Of a stretch of 53,866 nucleotides of DNA, positions 1 through 7,644 are shown piece after piece. The notes under the pieces were generated by a model. The model saw nothing but the letters and a program-made list of their open reading frames with translations. It did not search any database and was not told the DNA's origin. Both the position numbers and the translations under genes were made by a program. This DNA is from Lachnospiraceae bacterium M18-1 (GTDB lineage Bacteria > Bacillota > Clostridia > Lachnospirales > Lachnospiraceae). How positions within the stretch are numbered: position 1 is the stretch's first letter; every line of letters begins with the position of its first letter. Location: assembly GCA_000403295.2 (NCBI GenBank), contig KE159605.1:1548213-1602078 (forward strand), written 5' to 3'.

Positions 1-84
1 GCTCTCATTGCTGACAAGGATGCTCTCATTGCCGACAAGGATGCTCTCATTGCTGACAAGGATGCTCTCATTGCTGCAAATGGC
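1..84 (+). repeat. Four 21-bp tandem repeats inside the partial gene
   Basis: Units at 1-21, 22-42, 43-63 and 64-84. The first three differ by one base (T/C in the GCT/GCC codon) and the fourth diverges in its last third. The unit length is a multiple of three, so the frame is kept; copy number could vary between strains. Confidence 0.85.
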
Positions 85-195
85 ACATTAGCTGCTGATC
101 TTGCTGATAAAAATGCTTTACTTGCTGATAAAGATGCGGAACTTGACCGGATGAGAGCATTGCTGGAACAGTATCATATTCCGGTGACCGCCTGA
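1..195 (+). CDS. 3' end of a gene encoding a heptad-repeat C-terminal tail (partial)
   Basis: Frame 1 is open from the window edge to a TGA at 193-195 and gives 64 residues; the start lies outside. The first 84 bases are four 21-bp units (three near-identical, one diverged), each encoding a seven-residue unit of the type ALIADKD. The rest continues as a degenerate alanine/aspartate/lysine repeat and ends with a leucine-rich stretch, DRMRALLEQYHI. A seven-residue period with hydrophobic and charged positions suggests a coiled coil. Tails like this are common at the C-terminus of Rpn-type (PD-(D/E)XK) nuclease/transposase proteins of Lachnospiraceae, but the catalytic domain is not in the window, so that identity is inference only. 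No convincing terminator follows. Confidence 0.6.
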   Translation, partial: ALIADKDALIADKDALIADKDALIAANGTLAADLADKNALLADKDAELDRMRALLEQYHIPVTA

Positions 196-440
196 TTTCC
201 TTCTTTACGGCTTGGAGTATCCTGTAAAATACTAAAAGGGATGTTGCAGAATACAGACGATATACAATATATGATCGAGGCACTTCAAACTCCATATGTT
301 GTATATTACAGCTATTTTGCAGCCGCCCTTTTTCTATGCGGCCTTTCACAAAAATATGATTCTTTCCCGTAGCCTGCAGCCATTTCAGGATATCTTGAAG
401 CACACTTGCCGCCAAAACGCGACTGCGGCAGCCTCATTGC

Positions 441-950
441 TCAGTATCCTTCCGCCCGCCTCTGCTTCCGCAGCAGATACCTTTTTTCACCGCCGGCCCA
501 TTCTGCATGCTCAGCTTCGGTTTCCATCAGAAGCCCCGGCACCTCCACCGGAATCCCCTCTTCATCCACCGCCACCATGACAAGATACGCCCGGTTGATG
601 CTCCTGCGGTTCCCCCGGTAATCCTCAACATAGGTATCTACCCGTACCTCCATAGAGGTACGGCCCACATAGGTCATCCGCCCGACCAGAACGACCATGT
701 CATTCTGATAGGCCCCTGCCTTAAAATTCAGGTTGTCGATGGAGGCTGTTGTCACCATTTTCCCACAGTGTCGCCTGCTGACGATCCCGGCCATCTCATC
801 GATCCACTGCATCAGGTAGCCGCCGAACAGCCTGCCCTGGGGATTGATATGCTGGGAGCGGATCACATAGACCTGCTCGGTCCTGGAATCCTCCACTTTT
901 TTCATTGCTTTTCTTTGTTCCTTGCCAGTTTCATCTGATATAGCTCCCAT
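441..950 (-). CDS. Acyl-CoA thioesterase, hotdog fold
   Basis: 169 aa, the usual size of a single-hotdog acyl-CoA thioesterase (YciA/BACH type), which hydrolyses acyl-CoA to free acid and CoA in the cytoplasm. Visible family features are the segment NPQGRLFGGYLMQWIDEMAG (about residues 36-55), with the Asn and Asp used at the active site of this family, followed by a strand region (VTTASIDNLNFK) and VRVDTYVEDY. The start at 950 is supported by AAAGGAG seven bases upstream; an internal Met at 905 has no good ribosome site. Substrate chain length cannot be read from sequence. It stands alone, downstream of the DUF362 gene on the same strand with a 335-bp gap. Confidence 0.85.
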   Translation of the reverse strand: MGAISDETGKEQRKAMKKVEDSRTEQVYVIRSQHINPQGRLFGGYLMQWIDEMAGIVSRRHCGKMVTTASIDNLNFKAGAYQNDMVVLVGRMTYVGRTSMEVRVDTYVEDYRGNRRSINRAYLVMVAVDEEGIPVEVPGLLMETEAEHAEWAGGEKRYLLRKQRRAEGY

Positions 951-1146
951 CTTTTAACTCCTTTACTCATATGCATAACCACCGTCTGATAAAGTATTCC
1001 CAAAGAGCAGCATGTCATACATTCCCGGCAGGGACAGCAGACGGCTGACTTTGTCCGGTCAGGTTTTCCCAATAAGCAGCCCGTAACTCATACTCCGGCA
1101 TGGCGGACAGACTTCGGCTGGTCAGTTTTTCTGCGCACCATAGACT

Positions 1147-1192
1147 AACAGGCAGGTTCTATCCTTTTCGTGGAATAAGCCTGCCTGTTTTT
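1147..1192 (+). terminator. Hairpin with T-tract in the 951-1285 gap
   Basis: A perfect 10-bp inverted repeat, AACAGGCAGG (1147-1156) with CCTGCCTGTT (1180-1189), runs into a T-tract at 1188-1192 on the plus strand. On the minus strand, where the flanking genes lie, the stem is preceded by A's but has no T-run after it. It may end minus-strand transcripts of the DUF362 gene only weakly. The rest of the 335-bp gap (951-1285) shows no gene or other clear site. Confidence 0.45.
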
Positions 1193-1285
1193 ATCATTTA
1201 TGAAGCTATACCGCATTACCTTCTGCAGAAAACAGCCTGCTCACAGCGCTTTAAACGCGCTGTCCGGCTTCTGAAAAGTCTCGTT

Positions 1286-2425
1286 TTATTTTACGGTGAC
1301 CAGTTCGTATTCTTTCGTCCCCAGCCCAATCTTCTCAGCATGTGCAAGGCATGTCTTATACTCGGAATTGGGCGTCGTATTTTCAAAATGATCGTGATGG
1401 TCGCAGAACCCGCTGCCCGCCATCTGGTCTGTCAGCTGAGTATTCGGCAGCGGCGTCTGGCGCAGGCATGCATCCACACAGGCATGATCCAGAGCAAGCG
1501 GATCCGCAGAAGCAAACATTCCAAGATCCGGAAGGATCGGAACGTCATTTCCCGAATGGCAGTCGCAGTTGGGTGACACATCGCATACCAGGGAAATATG
1601 AAAACATTCTCTGCCTAAAACTACCGCCTTCGTATATTCTGCCATACGGCAGTTCAACTCCTTGACCGCCGCATCCTGTCCAAAATGAATGGCGTCGAAG
1701 TTGCATCCTCCGATACAGCGTCCGCAGCCCACACAATTTTCTTCGTCAATGGTCATGACCTTTTTATCCGAGTCAAATACCAGTCCGTTGTTCGCACATT
1801 CCCGCATACAACGTTTGCAGCCCCGGCAGTTCTCCGGGTCAATGACCGGCTTTCCGTTGTGATGCTGGTCCTTCTTTCCTGCCCTGGAACCGCAGCCCAT
1901 ACCAATGTTTTTGATCGCGCCTCCAAAACCGGTCAGTTCATGACCCTTGAAATGAGTCAGCGAGATAAACACATCTGCATCCATGACCGCACGCCCGATC
2001 TTTGCTTCTTTGATATATTCGCCGCCTTCCACCGGCACCGCAATGTCGTCCGTGCCCTTAAGCCCGTCACCGATGATGACCGGACATCCCACCGTCATCG
2101 GTGTGAATCCATTCTCCCAGGCACAGTACAGATGTTCAATTGCATTTTTCCTGCTGCCAGGATAGAGAGTGTTGCAGTCTGTCAAAAACGGCTTGCCGCC
2201 GCATTCCTTTACCAGGTCCACTACTGCCTTCGCATAATTGGGCCGGAGATAGCTCATATTCCCCAGCTCTCCGAAATGCATTTTGATGGCGACAAATTTG
2301 CCGTCCATGTCCATCTTCGTCATCCCGGCTGACTTCAGCAGCCTTTTCAGCTTTTCCACCGGACTCTCGTCCATCTCACACCGAAAATCTGTAAAATATA
2401 CGTTTGATTTTTTAGTATCACTCAT
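1286..2425 (-). CDS. DUF362 domain protein with two [4Fe-4S] ferredoxin motifs
   Basis: 379 aa. The N-terminal 180 and C-terminal 130 residues are DUF362-type; between them is a bacterial ferredoxin module with two CxxCxxCxxxC motifs, at Cys200/203/206/210 (CRGCKRCMREC) and Cys231/234/237/241 (CVGCGRCIGGC), so it should bind two [4Fe-4S] clusters. No signal peptide or membrane segment is seen, so it is probably cytoplasmic. DUF362 proteins with this layout are widespread in anaerobes, but their reaction is not established; an electron-transfer role is the safe statement. The start at 2425 follows AGGAGAG at a normal distance. It appears monocistronic. Confidence 0.85.
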   Translation of the reverse strand: MSDTKKSNVYFTDFRCEMDESPVEKLKRLLKSAGMTKMDMDGKFVAIKMHFGELGNMSYLRPNYAKAVVDLVKECGGKPFLTDCNTLYPGSRKNAIEHLYCAWENGFTPMTVGCPVIIGDGLKGTDDIAVPVEGGEYIKEAKIGRAVMDADVFISLTHFKGHELTGFGGAIKNIGMGCGSRAGKKDQHHNGKPVIDPENCRGCKRCMRECANNGLVFDSDKKVMTIDEENCVGCGRCIGGCNFDAIHFGQDAAVKELNCRMAEYTKAVVLGRECFHISLVCDVSPNCDCHSGNDVPILPDLGMFASADPLALDHACVDACLRQTPLPNTQLTDQMAGSGFCDHHDHFENTTPNSEYKTCLAHAEKIGLGTKEYELVTVK

Positions 2426-2599
2426 GATCTTTCTCCTCTCTTATCACAGGATCTACTGTACTTCTGCAGAATAATCTTTTGTATATCCTCTAAGCTTTAT
2501 TGTAACTACTTCCTGCTCCATCCGGCTGATACACTACACTAAACCCATGCACTGTCAGCAGACAATAACACATTATTTTTATAAGTTTACCACATTTAT

Positions 2600-2754
2600 A
2601 AAATAGTTTCTACAAAATATTTTAATTTCTATACAATAGTTACTGTTCACACCCTTTGGGTGCTCCAGTAACAGTAGCCAGCCCATTTTAAGTCGCCTTC
2701 GGCGAGGGGCTGGATATTATTGCAAATGTAACTTTATTGGCCGGACGCCGTGCA
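2600..2754. repeat. Left copy of the 155-bp target duplication of the IS1634-type element
   Basis: This 155-bp stretch is repeated without a mismatch at 4848-5002, directly outside the two ends of the insertion sequence. The copies diverge at exactly the IS boundary on each side (T2599 versus G4847; C2755 versus G5003). It contains 8 bp of older duplication (ATACAATA, 2631-2638) and the left 116 bp of a palindromic element. Confidence 0.95.
2639..2754. mobile_element. MITE-like palindromic element, copy A, left fragment cut by the IS
   Basis: It starts with GTTACTGTTCACAC at 2639, immediately after the 8-bp flank ATACAATA (2631-2638). It is broken at 2754 by the insertion sequence; the missing 3' part of the same original element is at 5003-5032. 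Because of the IS target duplication, a complete copy is readable at 4887-5032. Confidence 0.85.
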
Positions 2755-2792
2755 CGGGTCTTCGACAGTTTCAAGTATAAAAAATCGATCTA

Positions 2793-2818
2793 AAGCCTTA
2801 TTATAGGCTTATTTTTTT
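2793..2818 (+). terminator. Terminator at the upstream end of the IS
   Basis: AAGCCT (2793-2798) pairs with AGGCTT (2805-2810) around a 6-nt loop, followed by A and seven T's. Placed between the left end and the transposase promoter, it would stop transcription entering from outside, a common way for insertion sequences to limit transposase expression. Confidence 0.7.
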
Positions 2819-2841
2819 GTCAAATTTTTCCTATTTTTATG

Positions 2842-2870
2842 TTGTATGTGCTGTATGTTTGTGATATAAT
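2842..2870 (+). promoter_or_regulatory. Promoter of the transposase gene
   Basis: TTGTAT (2842-2847), 17-bp spacer, TATAAT (2865-2870), ending 20 bp before the ATG at 2890. A GAGGTGA ribosome site lies just before the start codon, giving a very short leader. Confidence 0.65.
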
Positions 2871-2889
2871 GTTTTTGAGGTGATGTTCT

Positions 2890-4749
2890 ATGAAGTTATA
2901 CTTTGATAAACGTCTCAAAGATCCTACCTATTACGCACAGCAAGGTATCCGAAATGGGAAAAAAACTACCACTAGAAATGTTAGGAACTTCGGTAAGCAT
3001 TCCGAACTTCTGAAGATAACTGACGATCCGGAAGCCTATGTAAGAGAAGAAATCAGAAAAATGAATGAAGAGTACCGCGTTGGAAAGGTTGCTTTTAACC
3101 TGACTGCCGATTTTAACGAAAAGGTGAAGCACACCGATCAAGAAGCCTCTTCCTCCAACTGGGTCAACATCGGATATTTCTTTCTTCAGAATATTATGAA
3201 AAACCTTAACCTTAAAGAATTCTTTCGCCAGAAAGCCGACACACGTAGAATTACATATGACTGCTTTACAATCTCACGTTTCCTTACCTACGCAAGAGTC
3301 CTCGACCCCGGCTCCAAGCTTGCCACATGGAACCGCCGGGATTCCTATTACGAGCAGCCGGATTTCGATTACCAGCATATCCTCCGGTTTATGGACCTTT
3401 TAGAAAATAATTATGACGATTACCTGACGTGGCTTTTTAAGTACAGCAATTCTATCGTCAAACGCGATACTTCGGTCCTTTATTATGACTGTACGAATTT
3501 TTACTTTGAGTGTGAGCAGCCCGACGAAGATATTGTAGATGAAGTGACCGGTGAGGTGATCAATGGATTGAGAAAATATGGCCTGAGTAAAGAACACCGC
3601 CCGAACCCGATTGTAGAAATGGGACTTTTCATGGACAGCAGGGGCATCCCCATCACCATGTGCCTCCATTCCGGGAATACCAGTGAACAGCTTACAGCAA
3701 TCCCCTTGGAAGAAGAGGTCCTTAAAATGTTGGATGATTCCAAATTCATTTATTGTGCGGATGCGGGCCTGGGGTCCTATAACATCCGTAAATTCAACAG
3801 TATGGGGGGCCGCGCCTTTATTGTAACCCAGTCCATCAAAAAACTTAGTAATACACTCAAACAAGCGGTATTCAATGACTTTGAATACAGGCTACTTTCC
3901 AATGACACCCCGGTAAAAATAGAAGATATGAAGGGCTTTGACAGACACAAGAAAGAGAATCTGAAACTATATAATGATTTTGCGTATAAAGTGATCCCTG
4001 CAGATAAAGTCGTCGATCTCGGGCTGTACGAAGAAAAAATTTTGAAAAATGGCAAAATCAAACGCGTGAAAGCAACCGGTGCCCTCAAACAGCGTCTGAT
4101 CATAACTTTTTCAAGAAAAATGATGGAATATCAGAGGACTGTACGTGACCGCCAGGTCGAGCGTACACGAAAACTGTTAGAGAAGAAAGATCCGGAAGAA
4201 ATAAAAAAAGGCCCGAATGATGTGAAACGGTTCATGAAGAGGATCACCCATACAAAATCTGGCGAAAAAGCAACCGTTGAATATATTCTCGATGAATCCA
4301 AGATTGCCGAGGAAGAAAAATATGACGGATATTATGCCGTAGCAACAAACCTTTGTGATCCAGCCGGGGATATCCTGGCAGTTTCCCACAAGAGGTACCA
4401 GATAGAGGATTGTTTCAGGATCATGAAAACAAATTTCACCGGGAGACCTGTAAACCACCGACTGCCGAACCGCATCAGAGCACACTTTCTGATCTGTTAT
4501 ACGGCATTGCTGGTATATCGTTTGCTTGAAGTCAGGCTGGAGGATCAGGGGACACATGTCACCCCTGAAAATCTGATCACTACATTGAAAAACATGAATG
4601 TAACGAACATACATGATGTCGAGTATCTGGCACTCTATAATGGAAGCAAAGCACTTGATGCACTAAATCAATTAACATCTTTGGATCTGGACAGACTCCA
4701 CTACAAACCTACGGAGCTAAACAAAAAAATAAAAAAAATATTGGGGTAG
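2890..4749 (+). CDS. IS1634 family transposase (DDE)
   Basis: 619 aa, full length, with no frameshift. It is a DDE transposase of the IS4-related IS1634 group. The likely catalytic residues are Asp200 (VLYYDCTNF), Asp291 (IYCADAGLGS) and Glu506 in RYQIEDCFR, the last within the C-terminal Y-(2)-(R/E)-type helix before GRPVNHR. The N-terminal region (1-110) is probably the DNA-binding part. Codon use is more AT-rich than in the host genes around it, as expected for mobile DNA. The transposase should act on the inverted repeats at 2755 and 4847. The element is probably still competent, since gene, promoter and ends are intact. Confidence 0.95.
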   Translation: MKLYFDKRLKDPTYYAQQGIRNGKKTTTRNVRNFGKHSELLKITDDPEAYVREEIRKMNEEYRVGKVAFNLTADFNEKVKHTDQEASSSNWVNIGYFFLQNIMKNLNLKEFFRQKADTRRITYDCFTISRFLTYARVLDPGSKLATWNRRDSYYEQPDFDYQHILRFMDLLENNYDDYLTWLFKYSNSIVKRDTSVLYYDCTNFYFECEQPDEDIVDEVTGEVINGLRKYGLSKEHRPNPIVEMGLFMDSRGIPITMCLHSGNTSEQLTAIPLEEEVLKMLDDSKFIYCADAGLGSYNIRKFNSMGGRAFIVTQSIKKLSNTLKQAVFNDFEYRLLSNDTPVKIEDMKGFDRHKKENLKLYNDFAYKVIPADKVVDLGLYEEKILKNGKIKRVKATGALKQRLIITFSRKMMEYQRTVRDRQVERTRKLLEKKDPEEIKKGPNDVKRFMKRITHTKSGEKATVEYILDESKIAEEEKYDGYYAVATNLCDPAGDILAVSHKRYQIEDCFRIMKTNFTGRPVNHRLPNRIRAHFLICYTALLVYRLLEVRLEDQGTHVTPENLITTLKNMNVTNIHDVEYLALYNGSKALDALNQLTSLDLDRLHYKPTELNKKIKKILG

Positions 4750-4779
4750 TGTTTACATACAACATTTTTATCGAAAGAA

Positions 4780-4820
4780 AACTCCGGTAATCCTAGTGTT
4801 TATAAGGGTTATCGGAGTTT
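4780..4820 (+). terminator. Hairpin after the transposase
   Basis: AACTCCGGTAA (4780-4790) pairs, with one mismatch, with TTATCGGAGTT (4809-4819) around an 18-nt loop. It lies 30 bp after the transposase stop and ends in TTTCT. The T-run is short, so efficiency is uncertain. Confidence 0.5.
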
Positions 4821-4847
4821 CTAAACGTCTAAAGTGTCGAAAACGGG

Positions 4848-5002
4848 AAAATAGTTTCTACAAAATATTTTAATTTCTATACAATAGTTACTGTTCACAC
4901 CCTTTGGGTGCTCCAGTAACAGTAGCCAGCCCATTTTAAGTCGCCTTCGGCGAGGGGCTGGATATTATTGCAAATGTAACTTTATTGGCCGGACGCCGTG
5001 CA
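4848..5002. repeat. Right copy of the 155-bp target duplication
   Basis: Identical to 2600-2754 over all 155 bases. It abuts the right inverted repeat of the insertion sequence at 4847. Confidence 0.95.
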
Positions 5003-5032
5003 GCAAGTGCACGACGCCGTGTGAACAGTAAC
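4887..5032. mobile_element. MITE-like palindromic element, copy A, complete reading (146 bp)
   Basis: The ends are a perfect 14-bp inverted repeat, GTTACTGTTCACAC (4887-4900) and GTGTGAACAGTAAC (5019-5032). The right flank ATACAATA (5033-5040) equals the left flank at 2631-2638 (also 4879-4886), an 8-bp target duplication. Inside are CACCC/GGGTG, then a long hairpin CCAGCCC/GGGCTGG enclosing TCGCC-TTC-GGCGA, then GTGCA/TGCAC. No open reading frame of note. Related copies are at 31662, 40091 and 44915. Confidence 0.88.
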
Positions 5033-5196
5033 ATACAATATTCATTACTATATCGCAGTTTCTGGATGCATTGCATTTCCGCAGAAAACGTAGTATTGTA
5101 GTTAGGAACACAACAAAAAGAAGGCCAGCGTTATCTGAATGAAAATGCAGGCACTACATTTAGAAAGGGCAGTTTTCAAAGAAAGGAGTATTGCAC

Positions 5197-6282
5197 ATGA
5201 TTCATCCATTATCAATAAAGCGGGGAAAAAGCCGGGCCGTCAATGCGGAGAATCTGACCGGCGAGAAGGGGAAAGGCGGAATGGCGTCGAGCCATCTGGG
5301 ACAGTCGAGAAAAGGAAGTCCCTGCCTGAGAGACATTGCACCCGGAGAAGAGGTGGTTCTGGCGGATATCCGGGGCGCTGGTATGATCTCCCACATCTGG
5401 ATGACCGTGGACCAAAAGACCTCTGACGCAGAATGTTTCGTCCTTCGGAATCTGATCCTGAAATTTTTTTGGGATGGAGAAACAGAGCCTTCCGTGGAAG
5501 TCCCGCTGGGTGATTTTTTCTGCTGCGGCTTCGGAAGGGAATGCCTCGTCAATTCCGCCTGTATCGCAGTGGCCCCCATGCGCGGGCTGAACAGCTATTT
5601 CCAGATGCCCTTCGGACGCAGCGCCAAAGTCGTGCTGGTCAATGACCATCCGGAGCCCCTGCCGGTATTTTTCTATCAGATTGATTATATCCTCTATGAT
5701 GAGATGCCTGCGGAAACCGAATATTTTCATGCACAATGGCGGCGGCAGCCCATCACTGAAAAGGGAAAGGATTATGTGATCCTGGACGGCGTACAGGGCT
5801 GCGGCCGGTATGCGGGAACCTACATCGCCCTGTCCACCCTGGAGCGTTACTGGTGGGGCGAAGGCGAAGTAAAATTCTATATCGACGGCGACCGGGAATT
5901 TCCTACGATCTGCGGAACAGGAATGGAAGATTATTTCGGGGGTTCCTGGAGCTTTGCCGGATATCCGGATGGGAAAATGCAGGAGCTGTGCTATTCCATG
6001 CCTTACCTTGGGTATCCTTTCTATTCCCGGCATGACACGAACCTGACCCATCCGTACCACAACGACGACTGCCCGCCTATGCGCGGCTTCTACCGCTGGC
6101 ACATGTGCGACCCCGTCTTTTTTGAGGAAGACCTGAAAGTCACCGTGCAGCAGATCGGAGTCTCCCACCGCGGACTTTTTGAACGGCAGGACGACCTGTA
6201 CAGCGTAGCCTACTGGTATCAGAAGGAACCCCATCAGAAATTTCCGGAGTTTCCCGGACGGGAGGCCCGCAGACCCCGATAA
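5197..6282 (+). CDS. GH172 (DUF2961) glycoside hydrolase
   Basis: 361 aa from the ATG at 5197, which has AAAGGAG eight bases upstream; the TTG at 5191 is too close to that site. The DUF2961 core runs through almost the whole protein: GAGMISHIWMT (about 60-70), PLGDFF (about 103-108), FQMPFGRSAKV (about 135-145) and GTGMEDYFGGSW (about 241-252), whose Glu244 lies in the signature carrying a catalytic acid in this family. Characterised GH172 enzymes act on difructose dianhydride, alpha-D-fructofuranosides or D-arabinofuranan; which applies here is unknown. No signal peptide, so it should act on imported sugar. It stands alone between the mobile DNA and a convergent gene, with no transporter on its strand. 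Confidence 0.85.
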   Translation: MIHPLSIKRGKSRAVNAENLTGEKGKGGMASSHLGQSRKGSPCLRDIAPGEEVVLADIRGAGMISHIWMTVDQKTSDAECFVLRNLILKFFWDGETEPSVEVPLGDFFCCGFGRECLVNSACIAVAPMRGLNSYFQMPFGRSAKVVLVNDHPEPLPVFFYQIDYILYDEMPAETEYFHAQWRRQPITEKGKDYVILDGVQGCGRYAGTYIALSTLERYWWGEGEVKFYIDGDREFPTICGTGMEDYFGGSWSFAGYPDGKMQELCYSMPYLGYPFYSRHDTNLTHPYHNDDCPPMRGFYRWHMCDPVFFEEDLKVTVQQIGVSHRGLFERQDDLYSVAYWYQKEPHQKFPEFPGREARRPR

Positions 6283-6285
6283 AAA

Positions 6286-6315
6286 GAGGCTGTCGATTCG
6301 GCAGCCCCTTTTTTT
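6286..6315 (+). terminator. Terminator after the GH172 gene
   Basis: GGCTG (6288-6292) pairs with CAGCC (6302-6306) around TCGATTCGG, followed by a T-run at 6309-6315. A-rich sequence before the stem (6281-6285) gives a T-run on the other strand, so it probably also serves the convergent gene ending at 6320. Confidence 0.8.
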
Positions 6316-6319
6316 ACTT

Positions 6320-7615
6320 TTATTCCACCCGGACCGCATTGGGGTAAATCCGCTCCACCCTTGCGTCCCCATAGTGCTCGTCTGTCCAGACCTGCCATCC
6401 CTCTTCCGCCGACATGCCTTCCTGCCGCTCTCCATAGCGCACCAGTACCATACAGGACACCGCGATATTGCAGCACATGAACAAGATCAGTACCCATGTT
6501 GTAATCTTCCCAAAGATCACCGGCAGCTTTTCGATCATCCGGGAGATGAACGGGTAGCAGCATTTAAACCAGACTACTGCCGCGATCCCCCAGAAAAAGC
6601 AGTACAGCAGATTGATCCTCCCGCCCAGATTGAATGGGATCTCGCTATAGTCCCAGAATACTGTGCCGAATACCATTTCCGTAAAGACACTGCAGAAATA
6701 TTCATAAGCGCCGCCCAGAAAAGTACCTGCCAGAAACAGGAAGCCGTCTGACCGGTTCCGGTATTTATAAAGCATGGCCGTCACCAGCGCAATGGCAAGC
6801 CCCCAGACGATGCTGAACGGCCCCCATACCACGCTGCTGCGGCTCATCCAGACTCCCGCCGTGATCCGGCAGAAGATAGTTTCCGTGATATCCCCGAGAA
6901 ATGCACCCGCAAAGAAGAGCCACACTACTTTGTAAAAGCCGCAGCCTTCTGCAAACGTTCCGAATACTTCTTCCAGTTCCATCTGTTCCACAACATGATA
7001 TGCGTTGTGGATCCGTTTTTTTACTTGCCCAGAAATCCATTTTCCCAGCCGTGCGGATACCTGTTCGAACTGGTTATCCGCCGCCTCCCAGCGATCCAGA
7101 CGGGCGCTTTTTCCTGTCAGCAGGATGTACGTTGCCAGGACGTCAACGACCAGTGCGGCTGCCAAAAACCAGATCAGGATATTTCGGAGCAGCACCGGCA
7201 GTATTTCAAAGATCCTGATCAGGATCCGGTTTCCCCATCTGACACAGAGAAATCCCAACGCTCCCCATAGCAGGGACATGCGAAGGCAGATATATCCGTC
7301 CAGGTTCCAGCGGATCCCGGAATAATCCCACCATCTCTCATGATAATACTTTTCGATCAAATGGCCTGCGATCCATTCCAGGGATACTGCATAGATGATG
7401 CTTCCGAGAAACAGCCAGATCCCTGTCACCTCATGAAGGCCGATACTCATAAGGACCGCCGCCGTACCGTAGATGATACAGAACGGACCGTTGATCATCC
7501 CTCTGTTGACAAATTTTTTCTGCTTCACTGCCGCAGCCGCCGTTTCCAGTACCCACCCCAAAAATGAGTATGCCAGAAAAAGCCATAGCAGCTCGTATCC
7601 TATGTATTGCATCAT
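6320..7615 (-). CDS. CmpB-type multi-spanning membrane protein (annotated as putative ABC transporter permease)
   Basis: 431 aa with about nine to ten hydrophobic segments. The family's motifs occur twice, so the protein is an internal duplication: FLGWVLETAAAAV with NGPFCIIYG and WDYSGIRWNLDGYICLRMSL in the N-half; FLGDITETIF with WGPFSIVWG and WDYSEIPFNLGGRINLLY in the C-half. Such proteins are routinely named putative ABC transporter permease, but no ATPase or binding protein accompanies this one and the transport function is unproven. The C-terminal about 40 residues are soluble. It starts 29 bp after the HAD phosphatase ends, so the two are probably co-transcribed. Confidence 0.8.
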   Translation of the reverse strand: MMQYIGYELLWLFLAYSFLGWVLETAAAAVKQKKFVNRGMINGPFCIIYGTAAVLMSIGLHEVTGIWLFLGSIIYAVSLEWIAGHLIEKYYHERWWDYSGIRWNLDGYICLRMSLLWGALGFLCVRWGNRILIRIFEILPVLLRNILIWFLAAALVVDVLATYILLTGKSARLDRWEAADNQFEQVSARLGKWISGQVKKRIHNAYHVVEQMELEEVFGTFAEGCGFYKVVWLFFAGAFLGDITETIFCRITAGVWMSRSSVVWGPFSIVWGLAIALVTAMLYKYRNRSDGFLFLAGTFLGGAYEYFCSVFTEMVFGTVFWDYSEIPFNLGGRINLLYCFFWGIAAVVWFKCCYPFISRMIEKLPVIFGKITTWVLILFMCCNIAVSCMVLVRYGERQEGMSAEEGWQVWTDEHYGDARVERIYPNAVRVE

Positions 7616-7644
7616 GCTTCTCCTCTATTCATGAATACAGATCC

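Larger units (their letters stand above)
2755..4847 (+). mobile_element. IS1634-type insertion sequence, complete, 2093 bp
   Basis: The boundaries are fixed by two independent signals: the 155-bp perfect target duplication on both sides, and imperfect terminal inverted repeats that start exactly at those boundaries (left end CGGGTCTTCGACAGTTT, right end read inward CCCGTTTTCGACACTTT, sharing TTCGACA and TTT at the same offset). It carries one transposase gene (2890-4749). Long, variable target duplications are a known property of IS1634 of Mycoplasma mycoides, so the 155-bp duplication fits the family. An entry terminator (2793-2818) and an exit hairpin (4780-4820) insulate it. Perfect flanks and an intact gene suggest a recent insertion. 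Confidence 0.93.

Noticed and set aside
1..84. Possible CRISPR array from the 21-bp repeats
   Set aside because: Repeats are contiguous with no spacers and lie in an open reading frame.
5212..6435. 407-aa open frame on the minus strand
   Set aside because: It is the shadow of the GH172 gene and crosses its terminator.
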